Origin: Quillaja saponaria
Lineage: Eukaryota > Streptophyta > Magnoliopsida > Fabales > Quillajaceae
Length of the DNA: 64,000 nucleotides
Assembly (NCBI GenBank): GCA_029379385.1
Contig: CM055611.1
Span: forward strand, 11,354,062-11,418,061
Reading direction: 5' to 3'
The first letter of the stretch is position 1, and each line of letters opens with the position of its first letter. Positions 25,929 through 46,379 of the stretch are shown one piece after another. The notes under the pieces were generated by a model, which saw only the letters and a list, made by a program, of their open reading frames with translations, was not told the DNA's origin and made no database searches. The position numbers and the translations under genes are program-made.

Positions 25929-27034
25929 CCGTCATTGTTTTTGCACCAACATGAGCAGAGATGGTGTAATCTACTCATTTTAGCAGCTGACATTCAATTT
26001 CCTAGATGAAACTGACTTTGGCAACAACATTGAATCCATTGTGCTCTAAATTGAAATCCAAGATTATGGATTCATAATCTCCTTACAATCTATCTCCAAT
26101 TTTTTGAGCATGTTTCCAAAATCCTTTATCTTCTACCTTCATTTTATGCTAATGATCATATTTGTAGCTTTGAAGGAACTCACTTGGTGTGCTGCCATCA
26201 TCATTTACTTGTTTAAACTCCCATTTATTTTTCCTCCCCTTCCATAACATTTCTTCCCATGATTGCAAAATCTAAGTTAGAACCATATTTTGCCACTTAC
26301 CATAAACACCTAGAAGGTCACCATGAAAATCTTATGCCACTCCTTCATTACTGATATAGTTAGGAACTATATTCTTGTTCAAACGGCCAGTAAGTCCACC
26401 ATTATTGCTCTTCAATTCAAAAATTTCCTTATAACCTGTTGATGCCAACAATTAATCTCCATTTCCCACATTCTCTATCTTACTCTTCTCAGAACCCAAG
26501 TGATGACAGATTGGGGTTCGGGTTTGGTTTTGGGGCAACACAGAGTATGAACATGGGCAATCCTAAGAAGAACATTGAATTTGAGCATTGCAAATAAAGG
26601 GACTTGTATATGGAGATGTGTCAAGAAGATTTTGGTAACCATAATTTGGGGATGAGGCTGAATAATAAGAGTTTTGATAACTAGGATTTGGAGTAGGAAT
26701 TGAATAACAAGAACTTTGATAGCAAGGATTTGGACATGAGCAGAGTAACAAGAGGTCTGTGGTTGGAAACAAAAATTCGTAGTTGGAGATGAATAATAAG
26801 ATCTTTGATATGGCTGACTATTGAAATTGCAAAAGTTACCTCCATAATCATGGTGATACATGAAGAAATTGTGTTCGTTCTGGTATTGATGCATCAAATC
26901 CTGTTTAGATCTTCCTCTAAAAACTCCAAAATTTGATACCAGGCTTAATGCTTCTGGAATTGCACCAATTGCAACAAGCTCTGTTGAAGTGTATGTCATG
27001 ATCATAGTAGCTCTACTGTTTCAATGATCATGGT
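25929..27034 (-). pseudogene. Element 2 internal ORF, Tyr/Ser/Pro repeat protein, frameshifted
   Basis: On the minus strand a frame opens at 27005, about 30 bases after the primer site, and reads MTYTSTELVAIGAIPEAL; it runs to about 26770. It then continues in another frame with imperfect repeats of the type PNPCYQSSCYS / PNPSYQNSYYS / PNYGYQNLL. Further minus-strand coding-like text down to 25929 has several stops. There is no CCHC or pol motif, so this is not standard gag. It may be a captured host gene or a lineage-specific leader protein. The original frame can be seen only by comparing copies. Confidence 0.4.
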
Positions 27035-27037
27035 TGA

Positions 27038-27049
27038 GCTCTGATACCA
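27038..27049 (-). other. Primer binding site of element 2
   Basis: The minus strand reads TGGTATCAGAGC (tRNA-Met), two bases from the inner end of the 5' LTR. Confidence 0.85.
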
Positions 27050-27051
27050 AA

Positions 27052-27338
27052 TGATAGAACCCTTTTTAGGAAAATAGAGTTTTGCTGATAAATAAACACT
27101 AAAGCTACCTAAACTAGGGAAAACTAGCTAAAGGAATACTAATTCATTTCAAATTATTGGACGATTCTTACAAACCCAAAAAAACAGCTATTTAACAACT
27201 CATTTTGTCCTAATAAATTGGGTAACAAGCGTAATTAGCAAGTGCTAGCTTCCTAACTAATTCTTATCCATTAACCCTTATTCTAGTACATCATGTATAG
27301 GTCTTGAATCGTCATCATATCGATTTGGGAGTGTAACA
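27052..27338 (-). repeat. 5' LTR of element 2
   Basis: 287 bases matching 21441-21713. It ends AGTGTAACA and is followed by the target duplication TATTC and then the missing end of the LTR of element 1. Confidence 0.85.
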
Positions 27339-27355
27339 TATTCCCCATCATATAA

Positions 27356-27764
27356 AGCAAGATAATAGAAAAGGATTAGTGAGGAGCTTGTCTTCCTAAG
27401 TTTGCAAACTACCATGGGATTAACGAGAGACTTATCTTCCCAAAGTTTGCAGGGAGGGAATAGCAAGGTATTTTACGATGATGTAGCGAGTGATTGACGA
27501 GGAAATCATCTCCTTGCTAATTTTGTGAGGGATCTTAGAAAAATAAAAATAAAAATTGACTAGCCAATTTGCGAGAGGGAATTTTTTTCTCTTGTTAGTG
27601 AGAGTTTAGCGAAGAATTAGTCAAGCAAGATTTTGTGAGGGACAACATCCCTCCCAAACTCCTTGTAGTCCCCATGCTAATTGCTTTAGCGAGGTAATTG
27701 GAAGGGATTAGTGAGGGAAACTATCCATGACTAAACTATGATTTATTTTTATTTTTTTATAGTG
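27356..27764. mobile_element. Possible CACTA-type end, right flank of the nest
   Basis: Repeated TTAGCGAGG, TTAGTGAGGG and TTTGTGAGGG motifs end in TTTTTTTATAGTG at 27752-27764, whose complement starts CACTATAAAAAAA as in CACTA ends. The partner end left of 18717 was not found, so it may be truncated. The class is inferred from motif style only. Confidence 0.35.
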
Positions 27765-29424
27765 AAATACAAATCTAAATTCCATCTTTTGAAAAGTGAA
27801 AAACTATTTTATTTATAACTTATAAGAGTTTTTGTTTTTCGGTTTTCCACGAACTCTTTAGGTGCTAGTCTAATTAATTTCGTTTGGGGTTTGGAGTTTC
27901 TCCTCTCCATAAGTATGTTTTCTTGTGGGTTCGAAGTACTCTTGACATTGCAGAGGACTTCAATCGTTGAGTACAAATGTGTCTTATCACTTGAAGAGTA
28001 ATTTTTTTTTTAAAGTTTCATTGTAATAGATCATGAATGATTTTTTTTTTTTTTTTTTGGTATTTCCATAATAAAATTACAGGAGTCATTTTTGGTTAAA
28101 AAATAATAATAAAATAATGAAATTTTAATTAACTTAATTTATGATAAATTAAAATTTTCTAAGTTAAACATGAAGAAAAAATCATATAAACATGAGAGTT
28201 ACAATAATTTAGGATTTTTTGTAATTTTTTTTTGAAGATATGAGTTTTTTCATTGGAGAAAAATTATACTTTTATTAAAAAAGTAAGTTTTTTCACTTTT
28301 AAAAAGTGAGTTTGACTTTGAATTTCAAAAAATAAAAATAAAAATTTGATGCATGCTTATCAAATACAAGTTATATAATTAATACTACATGCATTATTAT
28401 TGGTAAAATAGCTTGTTTTGAAGAGAAATATATATATATATATATAAGAGGTAAAATAAGACTTATCATAAAAACTCTATTAATTTTCTTAAATCAGAAG
28501 GTTGGGCCACTTGATGTACTTTGCTTCCGAAAATTTCATTAATATATAAATTTCAAAAAAGGGGCCATCCACCACTGAAAATTTGATTTGCTTAAGATTT
28601 TTTGGAGTAACTCTATTATCACAGTTGGAATGTTAAGCCCAACAGCATCATTAATATGATTATTTTAAAATTACAAAATTACCCCCTTTTGTCTTTTTGT
28701 TCTTCCTTTTTCATACTCTTGGCAGTAGGCGACTTAGACAGTTAAAAAGAAAGCAAAAAGTAAGGCAAATTTGTTTGTTGTGGTCCTGAATAAAATAAAA
28801 ATTATTGAAGATTCTTTTCTTAATTTCTTTCTGATAAATTCATTTTTTTCACTTAACCAAAAAATAAAATAAAAATGCTGATCTTGTTAATAGAGAACAA
28901 AGACCCGTGGGCTCTTCCTTGTAACTGAACTGTCACTATATGAATGTCATTAAAGAATATGCTTATAACTGAAGTTTCAATGCATGGAGACATTCTAATG
29001 AGCAATGAGTTTGGGGTGATTAGAACATGGAATTAAACCAATCAAAATCTTACAACCAGATTAAATATCAAATCTACCATGTCACCAAAATAAATAAATA
29101 AATAAATAAAAATATATAATAATTTAGAGATTTTGGTACCCAAAAATAATATCCGTGATCACATCCATTGTATTAATGAGATGGATGTTTTATCCAGTCC
29201 GGTATATATTTCTGAAACATGAAGGATGTGTTACTCATTAACGTTTTTCAATATTTAGAATATACAGTACCCATGCCATACGTTGATATATGATTGAATT
29301 GTTGGCAGAATTGGCCTTTGGTTCTTTTTCTTTTTTTTTTGTTGGTGAAAGTGGAATTGTCACTCTCAGTACGAGTTGCGTCCCACAGTTTGCATAAGTC
29401 GATTATTTATTCTCAACCAACATT

Positions 29425-29598
29425 CATCAATGCAACAATCTTTCGAATCAATACTATTTGTCGTGGTGTGTTGAGGGATGGGTTGGATTTCTAAGAAGGT
29501 GGTGTTCCATCATCAATACAACAATCTTTCAAACCAATACTATTTGTGGTGGTGTGTTGTGAGGGATGGGTTGGATTTCTAAGAAGGTGGTTTTGGAA
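29425..29598. repeat. 86-bp tandem duplication
   Basis: Units start CATCAATGCAACAATCTTTC (29425) and CATCAATACAACAATCTTTC (29511) and share GGGATGGGTTGGATTTCTAA. A few substitutions and a two-base indel separate them. Otherwise 27765-32480 is AT-rich intergenic DNA with short chance frames and no gene that I can support. Confidence 0.85.
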
Positions 29599-29786
29599 CA
29601 CCCATTTTGGCTCAACTTTGCGGGCAATTGAGATTTGAGATCAACCATGTGTTTCGGAAAACAAATGAATGTGCGGCAGTTAACCTTAATGCATGACTAG
29701 ATTTATTTTTTTATATAGCACTAGTATTTGTGTGTTAATTAAAGTTTTGTCCCAAGTGTCAAATAAAATTATATATTATCTATTAG

Positions 29787-29811
29787 TATATATATATATA
29801 TATATATATAA
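29787..29811. repeat. (TA)n microsatellite
   Basis: About twelve TA units followed by a T-rich run. Confidence 0.85.
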
Positions 29812-32479
29812 ATTTTTTTTTTATTATGGGTTGCAATCATTGTTGCAAAATTTTTTGATTGTCTTTTGATAACATTTTCTCCACAAGTCATCCATCTCGT
29901 GTCTTGATAGAATTATTGAAAATATTCATAGTTATATTCATAAATTGGAATTGCAAGATTGTCCATTGCTTCCATGCATAAAGAAACTTTTATGCAAGAG
30001 ACTTTGTAAAAGTGACCATTCACTGAATAAACTACAATTGAAGAATTTTCTTTTGTTTCTCTTAGTCATTTTATGATTTTTGAAGTTCATAAAAATGGTG
30101 CACAATTATTTTTAGTTGGTATACTTTTATAATTGACTGTGAATCTTTATTTATATTAATAAAATTATAATCTAAGATAAAGTTATATATATATTATTAT
30201 AAAAGTCAGAAGACCCTTATAATGTCTTATTATATATTATACACACATGTAAATATTTAAAAATATATTCAATTAATAAAATTTATCCAATCATTTAATA
30301 ACAATCAAATATAATCTATCCACTTTCGTGCTCACCTACTCTCTCTCCACCTTCTCACTCTCATACTCTCCTACTCTCTCCCATATTTTCAAATATATCA
30401 ACAATTTTCTATCAAATTAAATAAGATAGAATATATGAACATAAGCGTGCAGACAACTAATTCTCTTAAAAGATAAAACCTAAAACAAAACAATAATAAT
30501 AGAAATAGAACTCTAAAAATAATCTTATCACTAAATAAGATAAATTCTAAAAGATATATTCATTAATTATTCAAAATATAAATTAATAATCAATAATTTT
30601 AATTCAAGGTACATATTTTAACCCAACTGATATTATTTTCTAGATCCGTCATTGATGTTTGGATGCTCTTGTGACAGTTCATCATATGTTCACCGATATT
30701 ATATTGCCAAGAAATGCACCTCCTTGAATATCATCGACCAGTATATATTCTACCTTTTTAAGTTTCAGTTAATCATATAGCAGACTTGAATGTGATTTGT
30801 TTTTCAAGGTGTAAGAACAATTTGTAGCTTCTGTATGTTTTAAGTTTATAAACTCTTCTTGGAAAAAAAAAAAAAAAAAATTAAAAATTAATATCACTCA
30901 GTTGCCCACAAGTAATAAATACACAAAAGACAAAAAAACCACCTCCAATGAAAAAGAAAGGAAAAATCTGAACCATAAAATTGTACCAGAAAAAAGTTTC
31001 ATGTAGAAATCACTTTATTAAATGTATGTAGCAATAGCGACTTTTAGAATATGAGCTGCAACTTTGTGCTGCGAATATATGCTTTAACTTTACAAAAGCT
31101 GCTATGCTCTACTTGCTTTAACGTAGTGTCTTTGTACAGAAAATATCTTATTGCTTTGTTATGAATAATTCAATCACTTTATTGTGAACAATAAAAATAT
31201 TTAGTATACGAAATATTAAAAAGAAATGAGGCTATTTTTGTAATTTAATCAAGAGAAGTTATACGTACTAGCAATCTCAAAAACCTCTTAATTTATTTTT
31301 CAGAACTGTTGTGAGTACAGAAGATTGATCGATCTCATAAAGAATACAAAATAATTATGTATATTTTTATTGTACAAAGATCAAGATCAACAATTCCTGA
31401 TTCAGATTCAGAGATATATACGAGTGATAATTCAAAAGATCAGATACGTATGTTTGTGGTATTTCCTCGAACAAAAAATCATATACGAGTTAATTAACTG
31501 TGAGTTAATCTTTCACCTTACACTTTCTGTCTTTCTTTCTGTGTCTATGTGCGTATGCATATTTTTTTATCTAATCAATAATAGAGAGATCTGGGAATCC
31601 ATTAATTTATACATAAATTTAGGTGATCCGGACAGAATTTTCTCCCCTTAAATTTCTGATCATAAACTCAAGACTTTAGAACTATTCGAATATGTATAGT
31701 TGCATGTCTGAGTCGAAATTAATTTCAAAAGTTGGACCAGCAGGGGTTCTCTATCATAAAATTAATTACTATATTTTAATGTTCACCAGTTATGTATGTA
31801 TGAAGTAGCCTTACCAACAAGGGTTGAGTGTACTAGTAAACTAGCTACACTCTTAAGGTGAGGATACAAGTTCAAATTTTAGAATAGACAATTGTTTATA
31901 AGGTTAGTCCAATCGCGCGAGTGATTAATTTCACATCAATGCAAGGGAAACCAAAAGAAAGAAGTAGCCTTACCATTATTCTTTATTACTCCATCTTAGC
32001 GCAATAAGAAGAGTAAGACATCCGGAGTCATAGATCAAATCCTCAGTTATCTTTTATTGATCAAATCATGCAAACTGTGAAGCACTAAAACCCAGCAAAC
32101 TGTAGTGGGTTGGTCCGCTACACACATAAAAAAAATTCCTAGCCTACAATCCGTCTTATTCTCTTTCTTTTGTGTTTTTAAGTCTATAGTGACTTTTTAT
32201 ATAAGCATTGCATATTTTGGTTTGCTAACTTTCAGAACCTTTACATAATGGGTAGAGAAATGTATAATACACAAAAAACAAGTGGAGGAAGAAAGATCAG
32301 AGATGATCAAAATCTGTGATGTCTTTTTGGCCCTAGTTTAACCTCTAGATAGCTACTGCAGTAAATTTATTTACCCTTTAGAGGGACATCAAGTTAATTT
32401 GTTTTGTTTGCTTCTAACAGCTCATATTGTAGTATACTGGTATAGGTTAAAAAACAAGCCAAAAAGACCGTCCTTAAAC

Positions 32480-32873
32480 AATAATACAAACACGTGATTT
32501 CTAACCCTTTCACTTCACTCTCTCTGAAGTGAAAAGGGACATAAACCTACTAATCAATACTATACAGCATACACAGTCCGAATCTGCACACACATGCACT
32601 CTCTCTCATCACTGTCTTGTCCTCTTTCTTTCTCCCACTCCACTTGTTTAAATTTCATGGTTCTATCTACAAACCCCAATAGCAACCAATCTCTCCTTAA
32701 TTATAAACTTTCTTAAACTACTCTCCAGATTACTTTCTTTCTAGCTGTATACATAAATATTACTTATAACGCTTAGCATATATGTATATGTATGACCTGC
32801 AGCCTGCACAACAGCTCTGATACACATTCAAGCTTTGAGCTTTGAGTCTTCCAACTCAACTTAACTCAAAGCA
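32480..32873 (+). promoter_or_regulatory. Probable promoter and 5' UTR of the ABCC gene
   Basis: CT-rich tracts (CACTCTCTCTCATCACTG, CTCTTTCTTTCTCCCACTCC) are typical of plant core promoters. They precede a TATA-like CATATATGTATATG near 32779 and a leader rich in AAGCTTTGAGC/AACTCAAC before the proposed ATG at 32874. This supports, but does not prove, that transcription starts here rather than just before 35144. Confidence 0.4.
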
Positions 32874-42126
<9,253 letters not shown>

Positions 42127-42539
42127 GAGTTTGTGGATTCTAAAACAGTTGATCAAGTAATGTTACAATGGTAACTCTAGAAATATCAAGCATCCAAACC
42201 ATCAATATCCCACCAGTCGTAATACTGGGAATGGATCTGTCATATGGTAACAATGCACTACTGGCTAGTCCATGTGAACACTTATGCCTCATTCATGAGG
42301 CCATTTAGTTAGGCTCAATGATCAGAAGTTTCAAAATAATATGACAAGTTCACCAAACAATACACATACAGTTTTTCAGTCACTGAGAACAATATCATTT
42401 ACTTCAGTAACAATTAACAAGTTTGGTTGATCTCTATTAGAAATTATAGAGGCATTTTTAATATTTTCAATATTTTGGCCTTAGGGTGTAGCCATATAAA
42501 AACACATACACACATAATATATATATAGCTATATATCTA

Positions 42540-42900
42540 TACAACTCAACTCAACTAAGTCTTCAATCCTAAGCTAATTTGGGTTGCCTACATGAATCCT
42601 TTTCCTCCAATCGCATCAATCCAAGCCGTCAATTTTTGTGACACATAAAGCAATCATATCATTCTCAAGAATTTCTTCCCATGTCATTCTGGCTCTCCTT
42701 CGAACCCCTTCCACTAGCATCAAGTAACCTTTCCTAAGAAAAGCATCCACTGGCCTATATTTGATATGTCCAAACCACCATAAGCAATTCTCATTCATTT
42801 TCTCTTTGATGGGTGCAACCTCAACCTTTCTATGTATTTTTTCATTTTGTATTCTATTTTTTCTTGCATATCCCATCATCCATTTAAACATTCGCATTGC
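42540..42900 (-). pseudogene. 3' end of a LINE (non-LTR retrotransposon) ORF2
   Basis: The minus-strand frame 42897-42616 contains RMFKWMMGYARKNRIQNE, KVEVAPIKEKM and LWWFGHIKYRPVDAFLRK, the conserved tail after reverse transcriptase in plant LINE-type elements (family pattern RWFGHVxRRP). The text continues past stops with WRKRIHVGNPN and LRIED, also typical of these tails. It ends in an AT microsatellite (42515-42540). The 5' truncation fits target-primed insertion. It starts about 400 bases after the ABCC stop, in antisense. Confidence 0.8.
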
Positions 42901-44814
42901 ATAACAAAGCAGTTAGGAATTCAATCCTTGTAGTCACCAATTCTGAGGATGGCATGTGCATGAATTGTGCACGCCAACAAGCTCAATTGGCTTGCATGTT
43001 GCACGTGTAGATGTGGGTAAGAAAACAAAAATCATGCCTAGGGCCACACCTAAAAATTTAAGCTTTTGGGTGAATTGGCTCTTATACAATCCCTAGTCCC
43101 TAAATATTTTCAAATCAAGAGGCATTGGTACAAGTTACAAACTAAAAATAAGGGACAAGGAATAACAAAACCACATTCATTAGCTCAAAGATATATTTTT
43201 CGAAACGTGATTGTAAAACAATAGAACATATTACTTTCAACATGAGACAAAACAATAAATTTCAAGCTGCAAAAGTTTAGGAAAATCCAAGAGTTTATAA
43301 TAAAATATTTACAGAGTTCTGATGAACAACCAATTAAGATTGAGAAATACTTTGCAAGTTTTTATGAATGTTATAAATTGACTGCAAATTTTGCTTGACC
43401 ACTTACTTCAATCTCCTTATTTTCCAAGCTAAAAGCACTTCCAAAGTTTCCAAGAGCAGTGTCAATCTTCACCTAGATACATTCCAGTATATACTAATTA
43501 AAATAAACACAAACTGACAAACTTTTACCAAATATATATTAACTAAATCTAAATTCTAAAACAAAGCTGTAAAACCCAGTAGCATCCTTAGTCTCTTTGG
43601 GACAGGTTTTCAAGGATCTTACAATATTATCCAACACCTTTAACTGGCCCCCAGAACAAAACCCAACAGCAGATCACACCTATTTACAATTTTTCTCCTT
43701 GGCTTTTTCATATAGATAGGGTGAGATCCATTGACACCAGAGTAAGATTAATTCAATCCTACATCGCCAATAACTTTTCAAATGATGAGATTTTCGTCAA
43801 TCCCACAGTTGTATAATAGAAGCTTATTATGTAGACCACACACGCTATAGTTCATATTGATTGGAAACTGTTAACTAATTCATCTATTGGCTGTTCAAAA
43901 TTCCTTATAATTGAAAACTTTATAAGCTTTTCATTTTGGCTAGATAAAATCTCTAGGATGTGAATTTATCTGGTGTGATCTATATGATAAGCTCTTCTAA
44001 TCAAATGGTCGGATTTGTAAGGATTGCATTTCCTGCACCAAAAATTATTAAGCAGTGTAGGATTGAGTTATATTACACCAGTGTCAACGGTTACAAAGAT
44101 ATAAGGCCTTCAATAAACTCTGTTAAAGCTGAATTCCTTAGCCTTAAATCTCTCCCTCAATGATCATATCAATAAAAAAATTGGTTTCTATTTTGAATTT
44201 TTGATACGGTAAAGCATTAGTCCATCAATCTACTTGTGCAAATTACTACTTCCAAGTTTAAAGGGGATAAACTCCACATCCTCTCAGAACTCATATAGAT
44301 CCTCTAAAACCTCTGGATAAAGCAATATATGTTTGAAAGTAATTGATACAACCTCAATTCTACCAAGTACCAAAATTATGCAAACAACCCGTAAATAGAA
44401 TTTAGGAACTGCTTTTGGAATTTTCAATCACTAAAATCGAACAAATACATAGAGTAATCCATAGGAAGTCATAGAAGAGTAAGAAAGAGAGTTACAGGAG
44501 CAGAGAGGGCGAGTAGAAGTAGAAGAGTTTAGGTTGAGTGAAATAGGGGACTTACAGGGGAAAAGATAAGAGCTACTGCAAGGAGAGAGAAGTCTGTTAA
44601 CATAATATTTTTTGCCTGACTAGAGAACAAACCCAATTCACATTACATAATACACCAACAATTGTAGCTTGCCACCTGTCCATAAGTCATTGCCTAATAC
44701 CTCTTGGTCCAGGCATGTTCGTATCAGTAATTTCCTGCATTACCTACAGAAAGTCAATACTATATTTCCAAATGAATCATTTTCTAGATTCAGTTTAGTG
44801 CAGTGAAACCCTTA
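42901..44814. other. Intergenic, no supported gene
   Basis: Moderately AT-rich DNA with one 67-codon + frame (43960-44163) that lacks any recognisable motif or splice partner. A purine-rich block at 44470-44590 may be a transcribed region on the minus strand. Confidence 0.4.
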
Positions 44815-45010
44815 CCTGATTAGAGTTGAAGGCCGATTTCAAATTTCTTTCCATACAACTACTGATTACTCAATGATGGAAGGCGACAGCACATAGTCCT
44901 TCTCACTTTCTTCCTTTCTATCTCTTGCTCACTATACCTCTCAGTTTTTCCGTTTTGATTCTTTCTTTCCTCTGTTAGTTTCGTTTTGGCAGCGGCGTTT
45001 TCTGTTACCC
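44815..45010 (-). promoter_or_regulatory. Possible 5' exon/promoter of an unidentified minus-strand transcript
   Basis: This low-AT, CpG-containing segment reads on the minus strand as a purine-rich leader ending CTCTAATCAG followed by GTAAGG, a good donor at 44816. An acceptor TTTCTGTAG lies further on (about 44750). The only ATG frame has 11 codons. It may be a non-coding RNA or 5' UTR exon, or the relic of one. Confidence 0.25.
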
Positions 45011-45057
45011 GCGCTTTTATTTAATTAACAAATCCAAAAAGATAGTTATTCACACTC

Positions 45058-45690
45058 GTTAGTTGGTATACAAGAATGTTTTATGTGGAATTGGTACGAG
45101 AAATAGAATGAGAATAGAATGCTGTTACATTAAATAATTATTATGATTACTTCTTATATATATATTTTTTATTTTTTTATTTCTTATTCTTTTATTTATT
45201 TATTTATTAATATTAATATATTAATTTAAAATTACTTATCTAACTTATTTATTTTATATTAATTACATTGTTTAATATTACATGAAGGATATTTTTGTTA
45301 TTTGACTTGAAATGAATTGATTTATTATTATTTTTATATGTAAATTTTTTAGTTTACTATTTAATATTATAAAATGTGATATGAATTGTATTTTTGTCAT
45401 TTGACTAAACTATATATATTTATTATTCTTTACTTCTCTACAACTTTTTATTTTATGTGATATAAGGGTATTTTTGTTATTTGACTAAACTAAACTGAAT
45501 TTATAGAAGTAGGAATGAGGAGTCCCACTTTCTATAGGTGAGTTAGAGAATTCTTAATTTTATGGAATAAAATTGCCGGAATTGAGAGCATTTTGAGCCT
45601 AAATACGTATCACACAAGAGAATGATTATTCTATGAAATCATGTATATGGAATGGAATGATCATTTTTGCATACCAAACTAGTCCTTATT
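45058..45690. mobile_element. MITE-like element with imperfect terminal inverted repeats
   Basis: The left end TTAGTTGGTATACAAGAATG matches the reverse complement of the right end, CTAGTTTGGTATGCAAAAATG. The interior contains three spaced copies of GTATTTTTGTTATTTGACT (45290, 45388, 45468). There is no coding capacity. The superfamily is uncertain and the target duplication is not clear. Confidence 0.45.
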
Positions 45691-45759
45691 TGTGTTACCG
45701 TAGGTTTAGTTGAAGATATGAAAAAATTAATGACAAATTTTATTTTATTTCTTCACATT

Positions 45760-46350
45760 TCAAATAACTCATACTTTTAAATTTTCATTTTAAATAAGTC
45801 TTAAATTTCATATTGAAACTATTTGTACCAATTTTTACTCTTATTTTTTATTTTCAATTTTTTAGTTTTAAAAAATTAATTAAGTGCAACAATTTTTAAA
45901 AAATCACATAGTATAAAATTAAAAAATAACAATAAATTAATTTTTTTTCTCATTATCTCCTTTCCTATATTTTTTTAAATTATTATTTTCAAACTCAACT
46001 TCTATTACTCTTATTTTTTCATGATGAGAACTAAAAAAATTAAATCTAATTTCATTTTTGTAAGGAAAAAAAAAATTGACATACATATAAATCTAAAATT
46101 ATTAATGAAGATAAGCTTTGTATTTTTTGAAAAAAAAATATTATAGGGGATGATGAAAATCTCATTAATTTTTATAATATTTATTCTTTTACTATTTATT
46201 AAATAAATTAGTTTTATAAATTAATTAATGTTTTTTAAAAAAAAAATTAGTCTACTTAATTAATATTTTAAACTTTAAACTAGAGATAAAAGGACAAAGC
46301 GGGTATAAAAAGTTCCAATCTAAAGTTTAGAACTTATTATTTTAAAAAAA
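45760..46350. mobile_element. Long-TIR AT-rich element, copy 2
   Basis: It shares with copy 1 (12970-13720), in the same orientation, CTTATTTTTTATTT, ATTATCTCCTTTC, TTTTTCATGATGAGAACTAA, GACATACATATAAATCTAAA and the TTAGTCTACTTAATTAATAT block. The outer arms (AAATAAGTCTTAAATTTCAT at left; AGTTTAGAACTTATTATTTT at right) are roughly inverted to each other. Confidence 0.55.
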
Positions 46351-46379
46351 AATAAAAAAAAAAGTAATAGTTATTGGGC

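Larger units (their letters stand above)
21441..27338 (-). mobile_element. LTR retrotransposon 2, inserted in LTR of element 1
   Basis: LTRs are 21441-21713 (3') and 27052-27338 (5'), starting TGATAGAACC and ending AGTGTAACA on the + strand. A tRNA-Met primer site is at 27038-27049. The minus-strand purine tract CAAGGGGGATGAAT adjoins the 3' LTR. The target duplication is CATTC (21436-21440) against TATTC (27339-27343). The frame just before the purine tract ends in LEDKDGFKGDE, like gypsy polyprotein tails, yet no reverse transcriptase, protease or integrase is present. Much of the interior is occupied by long-LTR DNA of a third element on the other strand. Confidence 0.83.
18893..27350 (-). 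mobile_element. LTR retrotransposon 1 (non-autonomous), split by element 2
   Basis: The 3' LTR is 18893-19239 and the 5' LTR is 21111-21440 plus 27344-27350, rejoined across element 2. LTRs run TG...CA on the minus strand. The primer site complementary to initiator tRNA-Met lies at 21096-21107, and the purine tract CAATGGGAGAA lies directly before the 3' LTR. Flanking 5-mers TATAG (18888-18892) and TATAA (27351-27355) are a near-perfect target duplication. The interior is only about 1.9 kb with no pol, so it is a LARD/TR-GAG-like derivative. The end of the last reading frame, just before the purine tract, resembles gypsy polyprotein tails. Confidence 0.82.

Noticed and set aside
31370..31651. 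93-codon + frame
   Set aside because: AT-rich chance frame with no motif, no promoter and no splice partner.
43960..44163. 67-codon + frame
   Set aside because: No motif, no conservation evidence and no regulatory context.
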